Origin: JALYXV01 sp963791545
GTDB lineage: Bacteria; Actinomycetota; Acidimicrobiia; Acidimicrobiales; Palsa-688
NCBI GenBank assembly: GCA_963791545.1
Contig: CAWBSR010000015.1
Span: 124,001-188,000 of the forward strand
Direction: 5' to 3'
DNA: 64,000 nt
The notes beneath the pieces are model-generated. The model did no database searches. It was not told the DNA's origin and saw nothing but the letters and a program-made list of their open reading frames with translations. Numbering within the stretch: the stretch's first letter is position 1; the number at the start of each line of letters is the position of its first letter. Made by a program: the position numbers and the translations under genes. Shown in pieces: positions 36,702-45,711 of the stretch.

Positions 36702-36726
36702 GTTTCTGCTGGGTGTGGAGGGGTAT
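36702..36726 (+). promoter_or_regulatory. SigB/SigF-type promoter upstream of the sigma factor gene
   Basis: GTTT (36702-36705), exactly 15 bp, then GGGTAT (36721-36726). This matches the stress-sigma promoter consensus of actinobacteria (GGTTT-N15-GGGTAT). The ATG of the sigma gene follows 30 bp later. Confidence 0.6.
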
Positions 36727-36756
36727 CTTCCCCTCAAGCGAAGGAAAGAGAAGCGC

Positions 36757-37692
36757 ATGGCCAAGAAGCGGCCCGAAGGCGCCGAAGCCGACCTGGTTCG
36801 GCTTTACCTGGACGAAATCGGGAAATATCCACTCCTCACCAAGGACGATGAAGGCCGCTTGGCCCGTGCCATCGAGGCGGGACGCAAAGCGGCCGAGGAG
36901 ATGGCTACTCCCACCGTCGCGGTCGCTCGACGGCGGGCCTTGCAACGAGACGTCCGGGCGGGCGAGCAGGCCACCCGCGACTTCATCAACTGCAACCTGC
37001 GCCTCGTGGTGTCCATCGCCAAGCGCTACCAGTCCTCCGACATGCCGCTCCTCGACCTGGTGCAGGAGGGCAATCTCGGTCTCATCCACGCGGTTGAAAA
37101 GTTCGATTGGCGGAAGGGCTTCAAGTTCTCGACCTACGCCACCTGGTGGATCCGCCAGTCGATCGGGCGGGGCATAGACAACTCGGCCCGGACCATCCGC
37201 CTGCCGGTGCACGCCGGCGACCAGGTCCGTCGGCTGCTGCGGGTCCGTAACCACATGGAGGGCGAGTTGGGCCGCCTGCCCACCCCGGCGGAGCTGGCCG
37301 AGGCATTGCAGCTCTCCGAGGAGCAGATCACCGAGCTGCTGGGCCATGCCACCGACCCCATCAGCCTGGACACCCCCATCGGGGCGGACGGCGACACCGA
37401 ACTGGGCGACATCGTGGCCGACCTGACGGCGGCGTCGACGTTCGAGATCGTGGCCGCGGCCATGCTGCCCCACGAAGTCGAAAAGTTGCTGCGGCCGCTG
37501 GACGAGCGGGAGAAGGAGATCCTCCGGCTGCGCTACGGGCTCGACCGCGGCGACCCCAGGACGCTGGAAGAGGTGGGCGATGTTCTCCACCTGACCCGGG
37601 AGCGGATCCGCCAGATCGAGCGCCAGGCGCTGTCCAAGCTGCGCCACCCCTCCGTCGAGACCGGCGGCCGGGACCTTCTCGCCGCCAGCTAG
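36757..37692 (+). CDS. RNA polymerase sigma-70 family factor (group 2-like)
   Basis: 311 residues. Region 1.2 begins at DLVRLYLDEIGKYPLLT; region 2 is intact (NLRLVVSIAKRYQ, LLDLVQEGNLGLIHAVEKFDW, KGFKFSTYATWWIRQSI). Region 3 follows, and region 4 has LRYGLDRGDPRTLEEVG and LTRERIRQIERQALSKLR. The long region 1.1 of a housekeeping factor is missing, so it is an SigA/HrdB-related alternative (group 2) sigma. ATG 36757 is used because the promoter-like element ends at 36726. Likely a stationary or stress role. Confidence 0.92.
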   Translation: MAKKRPEGAEADLVRLYLDEIGKYPLLTKDDEGRLARAIEAGRKAAEEMATPTVAVARRRALQRDVRAGEQATRDFINCNLRLVVSIAKRYQSSDMPLLDLVQEGNLGLIHAVEKFDWRKGFKFSTYATWWIRQSIGRGIDNSARTIRLPVHAGDQVRRLLRVRNHMEGELGRLPTPAELAEALQLSEEQITELLGHATDPISLDTPIGADGDTELGDIVADLTAASTFEIVAAAMLPHEVEKLLRPLDEREKEILRLRYGLDRGDPRTLEEVGDVLHLTRERIRQIERQALSKLRHPSVETGGRDLLAAS

Positions 37693-37731
37693 CTCCAACT
37701 TCCTCTCTCCGCATCCGCAGCCCGCGGGGGG

Positions 37732-39192
37732 CTAAGTCGGCTCCCACGTGCCCCACGGCTGGGCGGCAGGAGGCAGGACAGGGGGGGTGAGGAAGGCAGG
37801 CGGGCCGTCCAGGTCCAGCATGTCGAGGGGCGCCACCGCGGCCGCATCCCGGCGGGTCAACGGCGGCAGGTTCCACTTGGTCTCGATCAGCTTCAGGACC
37901 GAGGTGTGGTCGTAGATGGTGTGGGAGACGTAGCCGGGCTTGGCGAAGGGCGACACGACAATGGCCGGCACCCGGAAGCCCAGCCGGTCGAAGCTCAGGT
38001 TGCCGAGGTCGATCGCCTCCAGTTGGGCGATCTGGGACCGCAGGAAGGGCCGGGCCAGGGCCTTGAACCAGCCGGGGAGGTCCAGCAGGCTGTGGCCGAT
38101 CACGTCGTCGGGCGGCACCGCGGCAGGGGGCGGGACATGGTCGTAGTAGCCGCCGTGCTCGTCGTACAACCAGATCAGCACCGTATTGGGCCAGCCCGGG
38201 CCGTGCATGACGCGTTTGATGACCTCGGCCGCGAACCCCTCGCCGTGCTGGACGTCGCCCGGATTCTCCTCCGAGTAGGCACCGAAGTCGGGGTCGATGA
38301 TCGTCACCTGGGGGAGCTTGCCCTCGTCGGCGTCCTTGAAGAACTGCTCGGTGCTGTCCAGGTGGCACATGAACCGGGCCAGGCCCATGGGGTACAGGTC
38401 GGCCGTGAACTGCAGGTTGTCCTGGAACACGTGGAGAAGGGGCGGGAACCACTTCAGCGTGTTCAGGGCCACCCACCGGGCCGCCTCCAGAACCGGCTTG
38501 CCCAACGCCCGCTTGAACGCCTGCTTCACCATCGGGGTGCTGTGGTAGTTGGTCCAGGAGATCTTCTGGCGGGTCAGCACGTCGAAGATGGTGCCGGTGG
38601 GGGGGTAGTCGGCCATACCGATGGGGAGGTCGTCGATAAGGCCGTTGGCGGTCCCCGCGATCAGGAACCTCCGGTTGGGGAACGTCGGTCCCAGGCACGA
38701 CCCGAACCACCGGTCGGCCAGCGGGAAGGTCCGGGCCAGGGCGTAGTAGAAGGGCAGGTGGTCTTCGGTCCAGTACCCCATCGCCACCGTGGGGTCACCC
38801 TTGGGCACGGTCTGCTCGATACTGCGGACGAACCCGTCGTTGGCGCCGTTGTTGTACTGGATCTGGCTGGCGTGCCAACTCTGGGTGGGCACGCCGCGCC
38901 CTTGGGTGGTGGTGGGAAAAGGGTGCGCCGGTACTGCCGAGCCGTCGGCGCCGGTTGCCGCCGCGGTGGGCTGGCCCTGGGCGTCGAGGGGAAAGCCGTC
39001 TCCATGGCCGGCCAGCATCCCGAAGTAGTTGTCGTAAGAGTGGTTCTCCATCATCAAGATCACGATGTGCTTGATGTCGGGAAGGGCGTCGTGGCCGATC
39101 GGGAGGTCGGGGTTGGGGGGCGGGGCCGAGGCGGCGTCGGGGTGGCGGCGGAAGAAGCGGTCGACACCTCGGAGTTCGGATTGCACCCACAT
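37732..39192 (-). CDS. Phosphoesterase family protein (phospholipase C/acid phosphatase type)
   Basis: 486 residues. The conserved start KHIVILMMENHSYDNYFGML is the signature of the phosphoesterase family that includes bacterial phospholipase C and acid phosphatase AcpA; the Glu-Asn metal ligands are present. GSCLGPTFPNRRFLIAGTA, YDEHGGYYDHVPPP and VPAIVVSPFAKPGYVSH are further family motifs, with the metal-binding Asp-Glu-His. There is no signal peptide at ATG 39192, unusual since most relatives are exported. It follows the membrane gene after 5 bp and is likely cotranscribed. Confidence 0.85.
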   Translation of the reverse strand: MWVQSELRGVDRFFRRHPDAASAPPPNPDLPIGHDALPDIKHIVILMMENHSYDNYFGMLAGHGDGFPLDAQGQPTAAATGADGSAVPAHPFPTTTQGRGVPTQSWHASQIQYNNGANDGFVRSIEQTVPKGDPTVAMGYWTEDHLPFYYALARTFPLADRWFGSCLGPTFPNRRFLIAGTANGLIDDLPIGMADYPPTGTIFDVLTRQKISWTNYHSTPMVKQAFKRALGKPVLEAARWVALNTLKWFPPLLHVFQDNLQFTADLYPMGLARFMCHLDSTEQFFKDADEGKLPQVTIIDPDFGAYSEENPGDVQHGEGFAAEVIKRVMHGPGWPNTVLIWLYDEHGGYYDHVPPPAAVPPDDVIGHSLLDLPGWFKALARPFLRSQIAQLEAIDLGNLSFDRLGFRVPAIVVSPFAKPGYVSHTIYDHTSVLKLIETKWNLPPLTRRDAAAVAPLDMLDLDGPPAFLTPPVLPPAAQPWGTWEPT

Positions 39193-39197
39193 CTGGG

Positions 39198-40682
39198 CTA
39201 CCGGCCCTCTTGGGGGGGCACCGCGGTAGCGGTGGGCGCGGGGGGTGGGGGCGCGTCGGGGGTCAGCGCCGAGCGAGTGGTGGCCGGGGCCGCCGCCTGG
39301 GCGGTGGCGGTGGCGGTTCGGTCGGCGACGGCTTGGGTCCGGGCCACCTCGGCCCGTTGTGACGCCATGCGCTTGGCCCGCTGGCCGGGGTGGACGACCG
39401 CCGCCACCATGGCCGGTGCGCCCGCCGGCAGCGCGGTAGCGGCGCGCACGACGGCGTTGTCCAGTTCCGCCTGCCACAGCGAGTCCTCCACGCTGGCCGC
39501 CGTCTTGTTCAATGTCGAGGTGGCGGTGTGGGCGGTGATGCCGAAGCCGGCCAGCAGGGTGACGATGGTCCCGATTCCCTTGGTGGCACCGTGGCCGAAC
39601 AGGAACAGCAGGCCGATGATCACCGTCACCACGAGCAGCGCCGTCACCAGGTAGGGCCACCACTGCACCATGAAACGCTTGCCCAGCTTCCGGTACTGGC
39701 TCAGCAGCGTCTCCGCGGCGTCGATGTAGTTGTCGACCGACAGCAGGTCGAGGGCCGTCTTCTGTCCCGTCAGGAGCGAAAACCACTCGCGGCCCTGGGC
39801 GGTGAGGGCCTGCGCCACTTGGGGGCCATCCTGCTGCCAGTCGATCGGCCGGCCGTCGAACTGCCCCGCCCGTAGCCAGTCCTCCCAGTTGTTGAGGGCT
39901 CCCATGACGGCCGCCGCGGCGTGGTCGGGGAGCATGGAACGCAGCCGGCTGAGCAGATCACGAATATTGTCGATGCGGCCCGCGTTGACCGCGTTTTTGA
40001 ACTCCTCGCCGTTGCGACGTGTCTCCTCGGAGAGGCTGGCCAGGGCGGTGCCAAGCTCATAGGCCGTTCCCATCGGCGGGGCCGAGGCGCCGAGCACCTC
40101 GATCAGCTGCTGATGCAGTTGGCTGACGGATCGGCAGCCTTCCTCGCCCACCAGCGTCGGTCCCGCCGCGATGAGGTCGTCGGCGTTGGGCATCGTCAGA
40201 CCGGCTTCGGCGGCCACGCCGCTGATGCGGTGCAGGGCGGCCTGCACGGCGAGAACCCGCAGTTGGAACTTCCCCTCGACGTCGAGGGGACCAAGGCCGA
40301 TCGTGGCGTCCTGCGGTTGCACCCGGTGGCCACGGTCGCTCCCCTCCCGTGGGGGCTTGCGGCCGCCGACGGTCACATACAGCTGGGTCATCAGCCGGCC
40401 GAGCGCCAATGCCGCCCCAACCTGGTCGAAGACCTTGGTGGGCGGCGGGGGCGGGGGCGGATGGGTGGCAACCGCGGCGGTGCCCGATGCTCCCGGGGAG
40501 CCGGGAAAACCGGCGGCACCGAAGGAGTCGGATGGGCCGGCCGGCGGCGCGGCTGGGCCCGGCGAGGCGGGCGAGCCGGGGGGGCTCGCGGCCCCGGCCG
40601 GGGGGGTGTCGGCGGGGTCCGAAGCGAGCGGGTCGGGCACGACTGAGGGTACCGCCGTCGAGTATGCCCGCATCGCCTCCAT
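39198..40682 (-). CDS. Hypothetical two-helix membrane protein
   Basis: 494 residues. Residues about 15-85 are Pro/Ala/Gly-rich; a helical soluble part (about 90-330) has no recognised domain. Two transmembrane helices lie near 345-400 (YLVTALLVVTVIIGLLFLFG and GIGTIVTLLAGFGITAHTA). A helical segment and a Pro/Ala/Thr-rich tail end the protein. ATG 40682 is the first good start. It is tightly coupled to the phosphoesterase gene, suggesting the two act together at the membrane. Function unknown. Confidence 0.65.
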   Translation of the reverse strand: MEAMRAYSTAVPSVVPDPLASDPADTPPAGAASPPGSPASPGPAAPPAGPSDSFGAAGFPGSPGASGTAAVATHPPPPPPPTKVFDQVGAALALGRLMTQLYVTVGGRKPPREGSDRGHRVQPQDATIGLGPLDVEGKFQLRVLAVQAALHRISGVAAEAGLTMPNADDLIAAGPTLVGEEGCRSVSQLHQQLIEVLGASAPPMGTAYELGTALASLSEETRRNGEEFKNAVNAGRIDNIRDLLSRLRSMLPDHAAAAVMGALNNWEDWLRAGQFDGRPIDWQQDGPQVAQALTAQGREWFSLLTGQKTALDLLSVDNYIDAAETLLSQYRKLGKRFMVQWWPYLVTALLVVTVIIGLLFLFGHGATKGIGTIVTLLAGFGITAHTATSTLNKTAASVEDSLWQAELDNAVVRAATALPAGAPAMVAAVVHPGQRAKRMASQRAEVARTQAVADRTATATAQAAAPATTRSALTPDAPPPPAPTATAVPPQEGR

Positions 40683-40784
40683 TGGCCCAGCTCGATACGT
40701 TCGGATACTCGTCGGGTGCACCGGCATCGGGGGCTGCGGTCCGGGGCGGCACGGCTAGAGTCCGAGGCGGTCGGGAGACGTCGT

Positions 40785-40858
40785 GCCCCCGTAGCTCAGC
40801 TGGATAGAGCGGCGGACTTCTAATCCGCGGGTCGCAGGTTCGAGTCCTGCCGGGGGCG
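40785..40858 (+). tRNA. tRNA-Arg (TCT)
   Basis: Plus-strand cloverleaf: acceptor GCCCCCG pairs with CGGGGGC, the anticodon loop is CTTCTAA (anticodon TCT), the T loop is TTCGAGT, discriminator G; CCA not encoded. A perfect 14-bp palindrome (GGGCGGGCCCGCCC, 40864-40877) just downstream may terminate transcription. Confidence 0.95.
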
Positions 40859-40944
40859 CCGGGGGGCGGGCCCGCCCGGCGTTCGGGCACGGCCGGCCAA
40901 CCCCCTTCGACGGCTGGCGCCTCGGTGGCGGAGCCACGTCTGCG

Positions 40945-41841
40945 CTAGGCCGCCGGGCGTTGCCGGATGTGTCGGGCCACCGCGGTGGCACCTCGCTCGC
41001 TGAGCAGGATCGTGTAGTGGTTGACGTCGGAAATCACGGCATCGGCCAGCTGCGGGAGCGCTTCCCGCAAGACGGCGAGGGAGGCGTCGGGGTAGAGCGC
41101 TGGTACCTGGTTGAAAAGCCCTCGCGGCGCCCGCAGGAGGACCACCGGCTTGGTGAGCTGGGCGATCGAGGCCTCGATGTCGCCCGAGCGCAGGTGGCTG
41201 GCCGAATCCTCCAGGACGGCGTCCTCACGGACGCTGGAGTGGAAATGGGGGGCTTTGCCGACCACGTCGTAGGTGTAGGCCGCCTCGATGTAGCGGTTCC
41301 AGTCGGCGGCCAGGGCGGGGTGGGGCCGCCAGTAGTCCAGGTACGCCTCCCGCGACGGGAAGTTCATCCGTAGCCGATCGAGTGCCGGCCCGACAATCGC
41401 CCGGACCAGGTCTGGGAGCCCGACCCCGGCCAGGTGGCCGATGTCGAAGGGGAGGCCGCCGTCGACCAGCACCAGGTCACGGACCCGATCGGCGTGGCGG
41501 TGGGCGGTCACCACGATGGCAAAGGCGCCCATGGAGTGCCCCACCAACGTCGCCTGCTCGAGGCCCTGGTGGTCCAAGATCGCGGCCAGGTCATCGGCAT
41601 GGGCAGCCATACTCGTCGGCCCGGCGACGGCGCGGCTGCGGCCCCGGCCTCGCAGGTCGGGCGCCAGTAGGGTCGCTTCCTCACCCAGTTGTTCTGCCAG
41701 CGCCTGGAAATGGAGGTGGTTGGCGGTCAGACCGTGGGCCGCCAGGATCACCTGAGGGCCGTCTCCCCAACGGCCCACCCGCAACGTTCCGCCCGATACC
41801 GGGACATCGAAGGTCGTGTACTTGGTGGCGGACGACTCGAT
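40945..41841 (-). CDS. Alpha/beta-fold hydrolase
   Basis: About 298 residues. VILAAHGLTANHLHFQALAE forms the oxyanion region, LLAPDLRGRGRS follows, the nucleophile elbow is GHSMGAF with Ser, and the late His is in SDVNHYTILLS. The C terminus is complete. The start is unclear: the family should begin just before YTTFDVPVSGG, but no ATG, GTG or TTG stands there; the frame is open upstream, with a distant GTG near 41961. The 5' boundary is therefore approximate. An upstream frameshift cannot be excluded. Substrate unknown. Confidence 0.8.
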   Translation of the reverse strand: MESSATKYTTFDVPVSGGTLRVGRWGDGPQVILAAHGLTANHLHFQALAEQLGEEATLLAPDLRGRGRSRAVAGPTSMAAHADDLAAILDHQGLEQATLVGHSMGAFAIVVTAHRHADRVRDLVLVDGGLPFDIGHLAGVGLPDLVRAIVGPALDRLRMNFPSREAYLDYWRPHPALAADWNRYIEAAYTYDVVGKAPHFHSSVREDAVLEDSASHLRSGDIEASIAQLTKPVVLLRAPRGLFNQVPALYPDASLAVLREALPQLADAVISDVNHYTILLSERGATAVARHIRQRPAA

Positions 41842-42057
41842 GCAGCGAGGGTAGCGACGGCCGCCGATGACTGTCGCGCATCTTGACAGCCGGCCTCGGG
41901 GCGCGGTTGTATAGGGCCTGAATCCGCTGTCACCTTCGACAGCGCGGGCATGGGTTCCCACGGGGGAGTCACGGGGTGTCTGGGCCGGCGACGCGCACGA
42001 CGCCATCCGAACGCGGCAAAGCCACCCGGCGCATCCGATGATCGGCGAAGGTCCCGG

Positions 42058-42800
42058 ATGAGCGCCATCCTCGAAGTCCGGGATCTCACGGTGGCCTACG
42101 GCCCGGTGCTGGCTCTCGAAGGAGTCACCCTCGAGGTGGCCGATGGTGGTTCGACGTGTCTCCTCGGTCCCAACGGCGCCGGCAAGACGACGGTGTTGCG
42201 CGCCGTCTCTGGTCTCCTGCGGTTCCACGGTGGCCGCATCCTCTCCGGTGGGGTTCGTTACCAGGGCCGGGCGGTCACGGGCGCCAATTCCGACCGGTTG
42301 GTGGGAGCAGGCATGGCCCAGGTGTTGGAGGGGCGACGGGTCTTCGCCAACCTGTCCGTCGACGAGAACCTCCGGGCGGGCCCCTTGCTCGGGCGCCGGA
42401 GCACCAACAGCCGCCGGGCCGAACAGCGGGGCCGGGTGCTCGAGTTGTTTCCCCGCTTGGGCGAGCGGCTGAGCCAGCCGGCGGGCCTGCTGTCGGGGGG
42501 GAACAGCAGATGCTGGCGGTGGCCCGGGCCCTGATGACCTCGCCGCGCCTCTTGCTGCTCGACGAACCGTCACTGGGGCTGGCCCCGCTCATGACTCAGG
42601 GGATCGGGGCGGCGCTGGGCCATATCAACGACGGAGGCGTCAGCCTGTTGGTGGTCGAGCAGTCGAGCGCCTTGGCCCAGGCCGTCACGCGCGACGGGTA
42701 TCTGATCGATACCGGCGTCATCCGGGCTCACGGCCCCATTTCCCAACTCCTTTCCGAAGAACAAGTGCGCGCCACGTATCTCGGGGTGAAGCGGGCGTGA
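42058..42800 (+). CDS. livF: Branched-chain amino acid-type ABC ATPase, LivF-like, frameshifted
   Basis: LivF-type ATPase of a HAAT importer. From ATG 42058: ILEVRDLTVAYGPVLALEGV, Walker A GPNGAGKTT, and family features up to LLSGG. The frame then breaks in the G run at 42495-42501 (seven G), giving NSRCWRWPGP and a stop at 42534. The next frame resumes EQQMLAVARALM, Walker B LLLLDEPSLGLAP and continues to 42800. One added G restores a normal 247-residue protein with LSGGEQQ. Since the rest of the operon is intact, a homopolymer sequencing error is as likely as a real mutation. Confidence 0.85.
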
Positions 42801-43582
42801 CCCCACCACCGGCGCTCGAGGTGAACAAGCTGTCACTGCGCTTCGGCGCCGTGCAGGCCCTCGACGACGTTTCCTTCGACGTCGGCGCCGGAGAGCTGTT
42901 CGCCATCATCGGGCCCAACGGCGCCGGCAAGACTTCGCTGTTCAACCTGCTGAGCCGGACCTACCCGCCGACCTCCGGTGGGCTGCGCTACTTCGGCGAG
43001 GACCTGCTCGGCTGGCGGGCCCATCAGCTGGCCCGGGTGGGAATGGCGCGAACCTTCCAGAACCTGGGTCTGTTCATGTCCCTGACGGCGCTCGACAACG
43101 TCTTGGTGGGACGCAACCACGCCATGCGGTCGGGCGCCGTGAGCACCGGCCTCCAGCTCCGGGCGGCTCGCCGGGAGGAACGGGAAAACCGCCACGTGGC
43201 CCTGGAGGCGCTGGCCTTCGTCAATGCCGCCGCAGTCGCCCTGGTACCGGTCGGTGCCCTGCCGTACGGGATGCAGAAGCGCGTCGAGATCGCCCGGGCG
43301 CTGGCCATGGAACCGAAGCTGCTCCTGCTCGACGAGCCGGTGGCGGGCATGAGCCGGCGAGAACGGGCCGAGATCGCGGAGCTGGTGGCCCGCCTGCACA
43401 CCGACCGGGCCATGACGGTATTGCTCGTCGAGCACGACATGGGCGTGGTCATGGGCCTGGCCGACCGGGTGCTCGTTCTCGACTTCGGCCGCGTCATCGC
43501 GGTGGGCCCGCCGGCTGAGATCCAGGCGGATCCCAATGTGATCCGGGCCTATCTCGGGGAACCGCTGGAGCTGCCGTCATGA
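42797..43582 (+). CDS. livG: Branched-chain amino acid-type ABC ATPase, LivG-like
   Basis: 261-residue LivG-type ATPase. Walker A GPNGAGKTSLFN, the RTFQNLGLFMSLTALDNV region typical of LivG, and Walker B LLLLDEPVAGMSRRE are intact. The signature motif reads LPYGMQKRVEIARAL, with PYG replacing the usual SGG, a common LivG variant. The GTG start overlaps the livF stop by 4 bp, and the gene overlaps livH by 4 bp. Confidence 0.92.
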   Translation: MTPPPALEVNKLSLRFGAVQALDDVSFDVGAGELFAIIGPNGAGKTSLFNLLSRTYPPTSGGLRYFGEDLLGWRAHQLARVGMARTFQNLGLFMSLTALDNVLVGRNHAMRSGAVSTGLQLRAARREERENRHVALEALAFVNAAAVALVPVGALPYGMQKRVEIARALAMEPKLLLLDEPVAGMSRRERAEIAELVARLHTDRAMTVLLVEHDMGVVMGLADRVLVLDFGRVIAVGPPAEIQADPNVIRAYLGEPLELPS

Positions 43583-44472
43583 AGACCTTCGCCCAGCTCC
43601 TCTTCGCCGGCATCGCCCTGGGGTCGGTGTACGCCCTGGTCGCACTGGGCTTCACAGTGGTCTTCCGGGCCACCCGGGTCATCAACTTCGCTCAGGGGGA
43701 GATGCTCGCCTTCGGGGCCTTCTTCACCTCGTGGCTGGTGCTGTCGGGCCAGTTGCCGTTCTGGCTGGCCTTCCTGATTGGCGCTGCGGTGACGGCCGGG
43801 ATCGGGCTCGCCTTCCAGAGCTTCGTCCTGCGCTTTGCCATCGGGCGGCCCGATTTCACGATCGTCATGCTCACCCTGGGGCTGGCCGCGGTGCTGCAGT
43901 CCGTGATCCCGACCGCTTTCGGCAGCAACCCGCGTTCCAATGGCGACCCGTGGGGGTCGAGCGCGGTGCACCTGGGCGGTGTGGTGTTCAACTGGGCCCA
44001 GATCTGGTCCATCACCGCGGCCGTCGTGGTGTTGATCGCCTTCTACTTGTTCAACCGGACCCCTTTCGGGCTGGCCATGCGGGCCGCTGCCTCCGATGAG
44101 GAAGCGGCGCTTTCGGTGGGGATCCCACTGCGCCGGGTGTTTGCGGTGGCGTGGGGGCTGGCCGGCCTGGTCGCCTGCGTCGGGGGGGTGTTCGCGGCCG
44201 GCTTCCCGAGCACCCTCGACCCGGCTGTCAGCAATGTCGCCCTGCTGGCGTTCCCCGCCATCATCCTCGGTGGCATCGACTCCACCACCGGCGCCGTGGT
44301 CGGAGGTTTCGTGATCGGGGCGGTGCAGGAGCTGACGGCGGGATACCAGCCCCAGTACCTGGCCTGGCTCGGGCACAACTTCTACCTCGCGGCGCCCTAT
44401 GTGGTGATGATCATCGTGCTCCTCGTGCGGCCCTACGGGCTGTTCGGCTCACGACCGGCCGAGCGGCTGTGA
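43579..44472 (+). CDS. livH: Branched-chain amino acid-type ABC permease, LivH-like
   Basis: 297-residue polytopic permease. The start QLLFAGIALGSVYALVALGF and INFAQGEMLAFGAFFT are LivH hallmarks. The cytoplasmic EAA-like loop FGLAMRAAASDEEAALSVGI contacts the ATPases. It is overlapped by 4 bp at both ends, so translation of the operon is fully coupled. Substrate could be branched-chain amino acids, urea or amides. Confidence 0.92.
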   Translation: MKTFAQLLFAGIALGSVYALVALGFTVVFRATRVINFAQGEMLAFGAFFTSWLVLSGQLPFWLAFLIGAAVTAGIGLAFQSFVLRFAIGRPDFTIVMLTLGLAAVLQSVIPTAFGSNPRSNGDPWGSSAVHLGGVVFNWAQIWSITAAVVVLIAFYLFNRTPFGLAMRAAASDEEAALSVGIPLRRVFAVAWGLAGLVACVGGVFAAGFPSTLDPAVSNVALLAFPAIILGGIDSTTGAVVGGFVIGAVQELTAGYQPQYLAWLGHNFYLAAPYVVMIIVLLVRPYGLFGSRPAERL

Positions 44473-45632
44473 AGGCGCCACCGGTGCTTACGGCGTCGGC
44501 GACCGGGGGAGAACCCGAGGCATCGGGGCAGCCGCCGCGGCCGGGGCTCGGGGCTGGGCGACCCGGCTCCGGCCCGGCGCTGGGGCGCCAGCCGCGCCGG
44601 TACCTGGTGGCCGGCATGGCGGTGCTCGGGGCGCTGCTGCCCTTCATGGTCAACGGGTACTGGTTGTCGACCGCCGTTTTCGTGCTGATCGGCGCCATCG
44701 GCGCCCTCGGCCTCGACGTCCTCACCGGCCGGACCGGCCAGATCTCGCTCGGTCACGCCTTCTTCCTCGGGGTGGGCGCCTATACCGGCGGGGTGCTGGG
44801 GGGCCGCTACGGCCTCAGCGCGGCTGTTTGGATCCCGGCGGCGGCGATCGTGGCGGGGATCCTGGGCGGCCTGGTCGGTCCCACCGCCCTGCGGCTCCGG
44901 GGCCTGTACCTGGCCATCGTCACGATCGGCTTGATCTTCATCGGCCAGCATGTGTTCTTGAACGTGTCCTACCTCTCGGGGGGCCCGGGCGGCGAGGCGC
45001 TGCCGGTGCCGACGTTCGGCCCCTTGAACTTCGGGAACGGCACCCATCTCGGGGGGCTGTTCATCAACCGCGACGGGCTCTATTACTACCTGGCGCTGGC
45101 GCTGCTGGCGGCATCGATGGCCTATATCTACAACCTGGGGCGGTCACGCCAGGGGCGGTCGATGAACGCGGTCCGGGACCGGGAGCTGTCGGCCGCCGTT
45201 CTCGGAGTCGACGTGGCCCGGACCAAGGTCATGGCCTTCGTGCTGTCCTCGATGCTGGCCGGGGTGAGCGGAGCCTTGTACGGGTCCTATCTGGGGTTTG
45301 TCGTGCCCACCCAATGGAACCTGGCCCTGTCGATCGAGTACGTGGTCATGATCGTGGTGGGGGGCATGGCGACGGTGTGGGGGCCGGTGCTGGGCGCGGT
45401 GTTTGTCATCGGGCTGCCGGCGCTGCTCCAGAACGTGTCCAGTTCGCTGCCCTTCCTGGCCACGGGCACCAATGCCCACGGCATCCTCACCGTTTCCGAT
45501 GCCGCCGCCATCGTCTACGGCGTCTTCCTCGTGGTCTTCCTGCTCCTCGAACCCCGCGGTGTCATTGGGGTTGGCCAGCGCGTGTCGTCGTTGGTGCGGC
45601 GGCGATGGCGCCCTCAGTCGCCATGTAAGTAG
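44469..45632 (+). CDS. livM: Branched-chain amino acid-type ABC permease, LivM-like
   Basis: 387 residues from GTG 44469 inside the livH stop. A 45-residue Pro/Gly-rich cytoplasmic tail precedes the helices; LTGRTGQISLGHAFFLGVGAY is the LivM signature, and GRSMNAVRDRELSAAVLGVDVARTK is the coupling loop. The stop codon lies inside the first unit of the octamer repeat that separates it from the binding-protein gene, so the last residues (PQSPCK) may be affected by repeat changes. Confidence 0.92.
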   Translation: MKAPPVLTASATGGEPEASGQPPRPGLGAGRPGSGPALGRQPRRYLVAGMAVLGALLPFMVNGYWLSTAVFVLIGAIGALGLDVLTGRTGQISLGHAFFLGVGAYTGGVLGGRYGLSAAVWIPAAAIVAGILGGLVGPTALRLRGLYLAIVTIGLIFIGQHVFLNVSYLSGGPGGEALPVPTFGPLNFGNGTHLGGLFINRDGLYYYLALALLAASMAYIYNLGRSRQGRSMNAVRDRELSAAVLGVDVARTKVMAFVLSSMLAGVSGALYGSYLGFVVPTQWNLALSIEYVVMIVVGGMATVWGPVLGAVFVIGLPALLQNVSSSLPFLATGTNAHGILTVSDAAAIVYGVFLVVFLLLEPRGVIGVGQRVSSLVRRRWRPQSPCK

Positions 45633-45676
45633 GTCAGTGGGTCAGTGGGTCAGTAGGTCAGTAGGTCAGTGGTCAG
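45628..45676 (+). repeat. 8-bp tandem repeat AGTRGGTC, five units plus partial
   Basis: AGTAGGTC, AGTGGGTC, AGTGGGTC, AGTAGGTC, AGTAGGTC and a shortened AGTGGTC fill the spacer between livM and the binding-protein gene. The period is 8 bp and the GTC core matches the spacers near 12.2 kb and 30.2 kb. The repeat contains the livM stop codon. Confidence 0.9.
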
Positions 45677-45711
45677 AGATGTCCGGGAACACACGACAGG
45701 GAGGGAACCAG

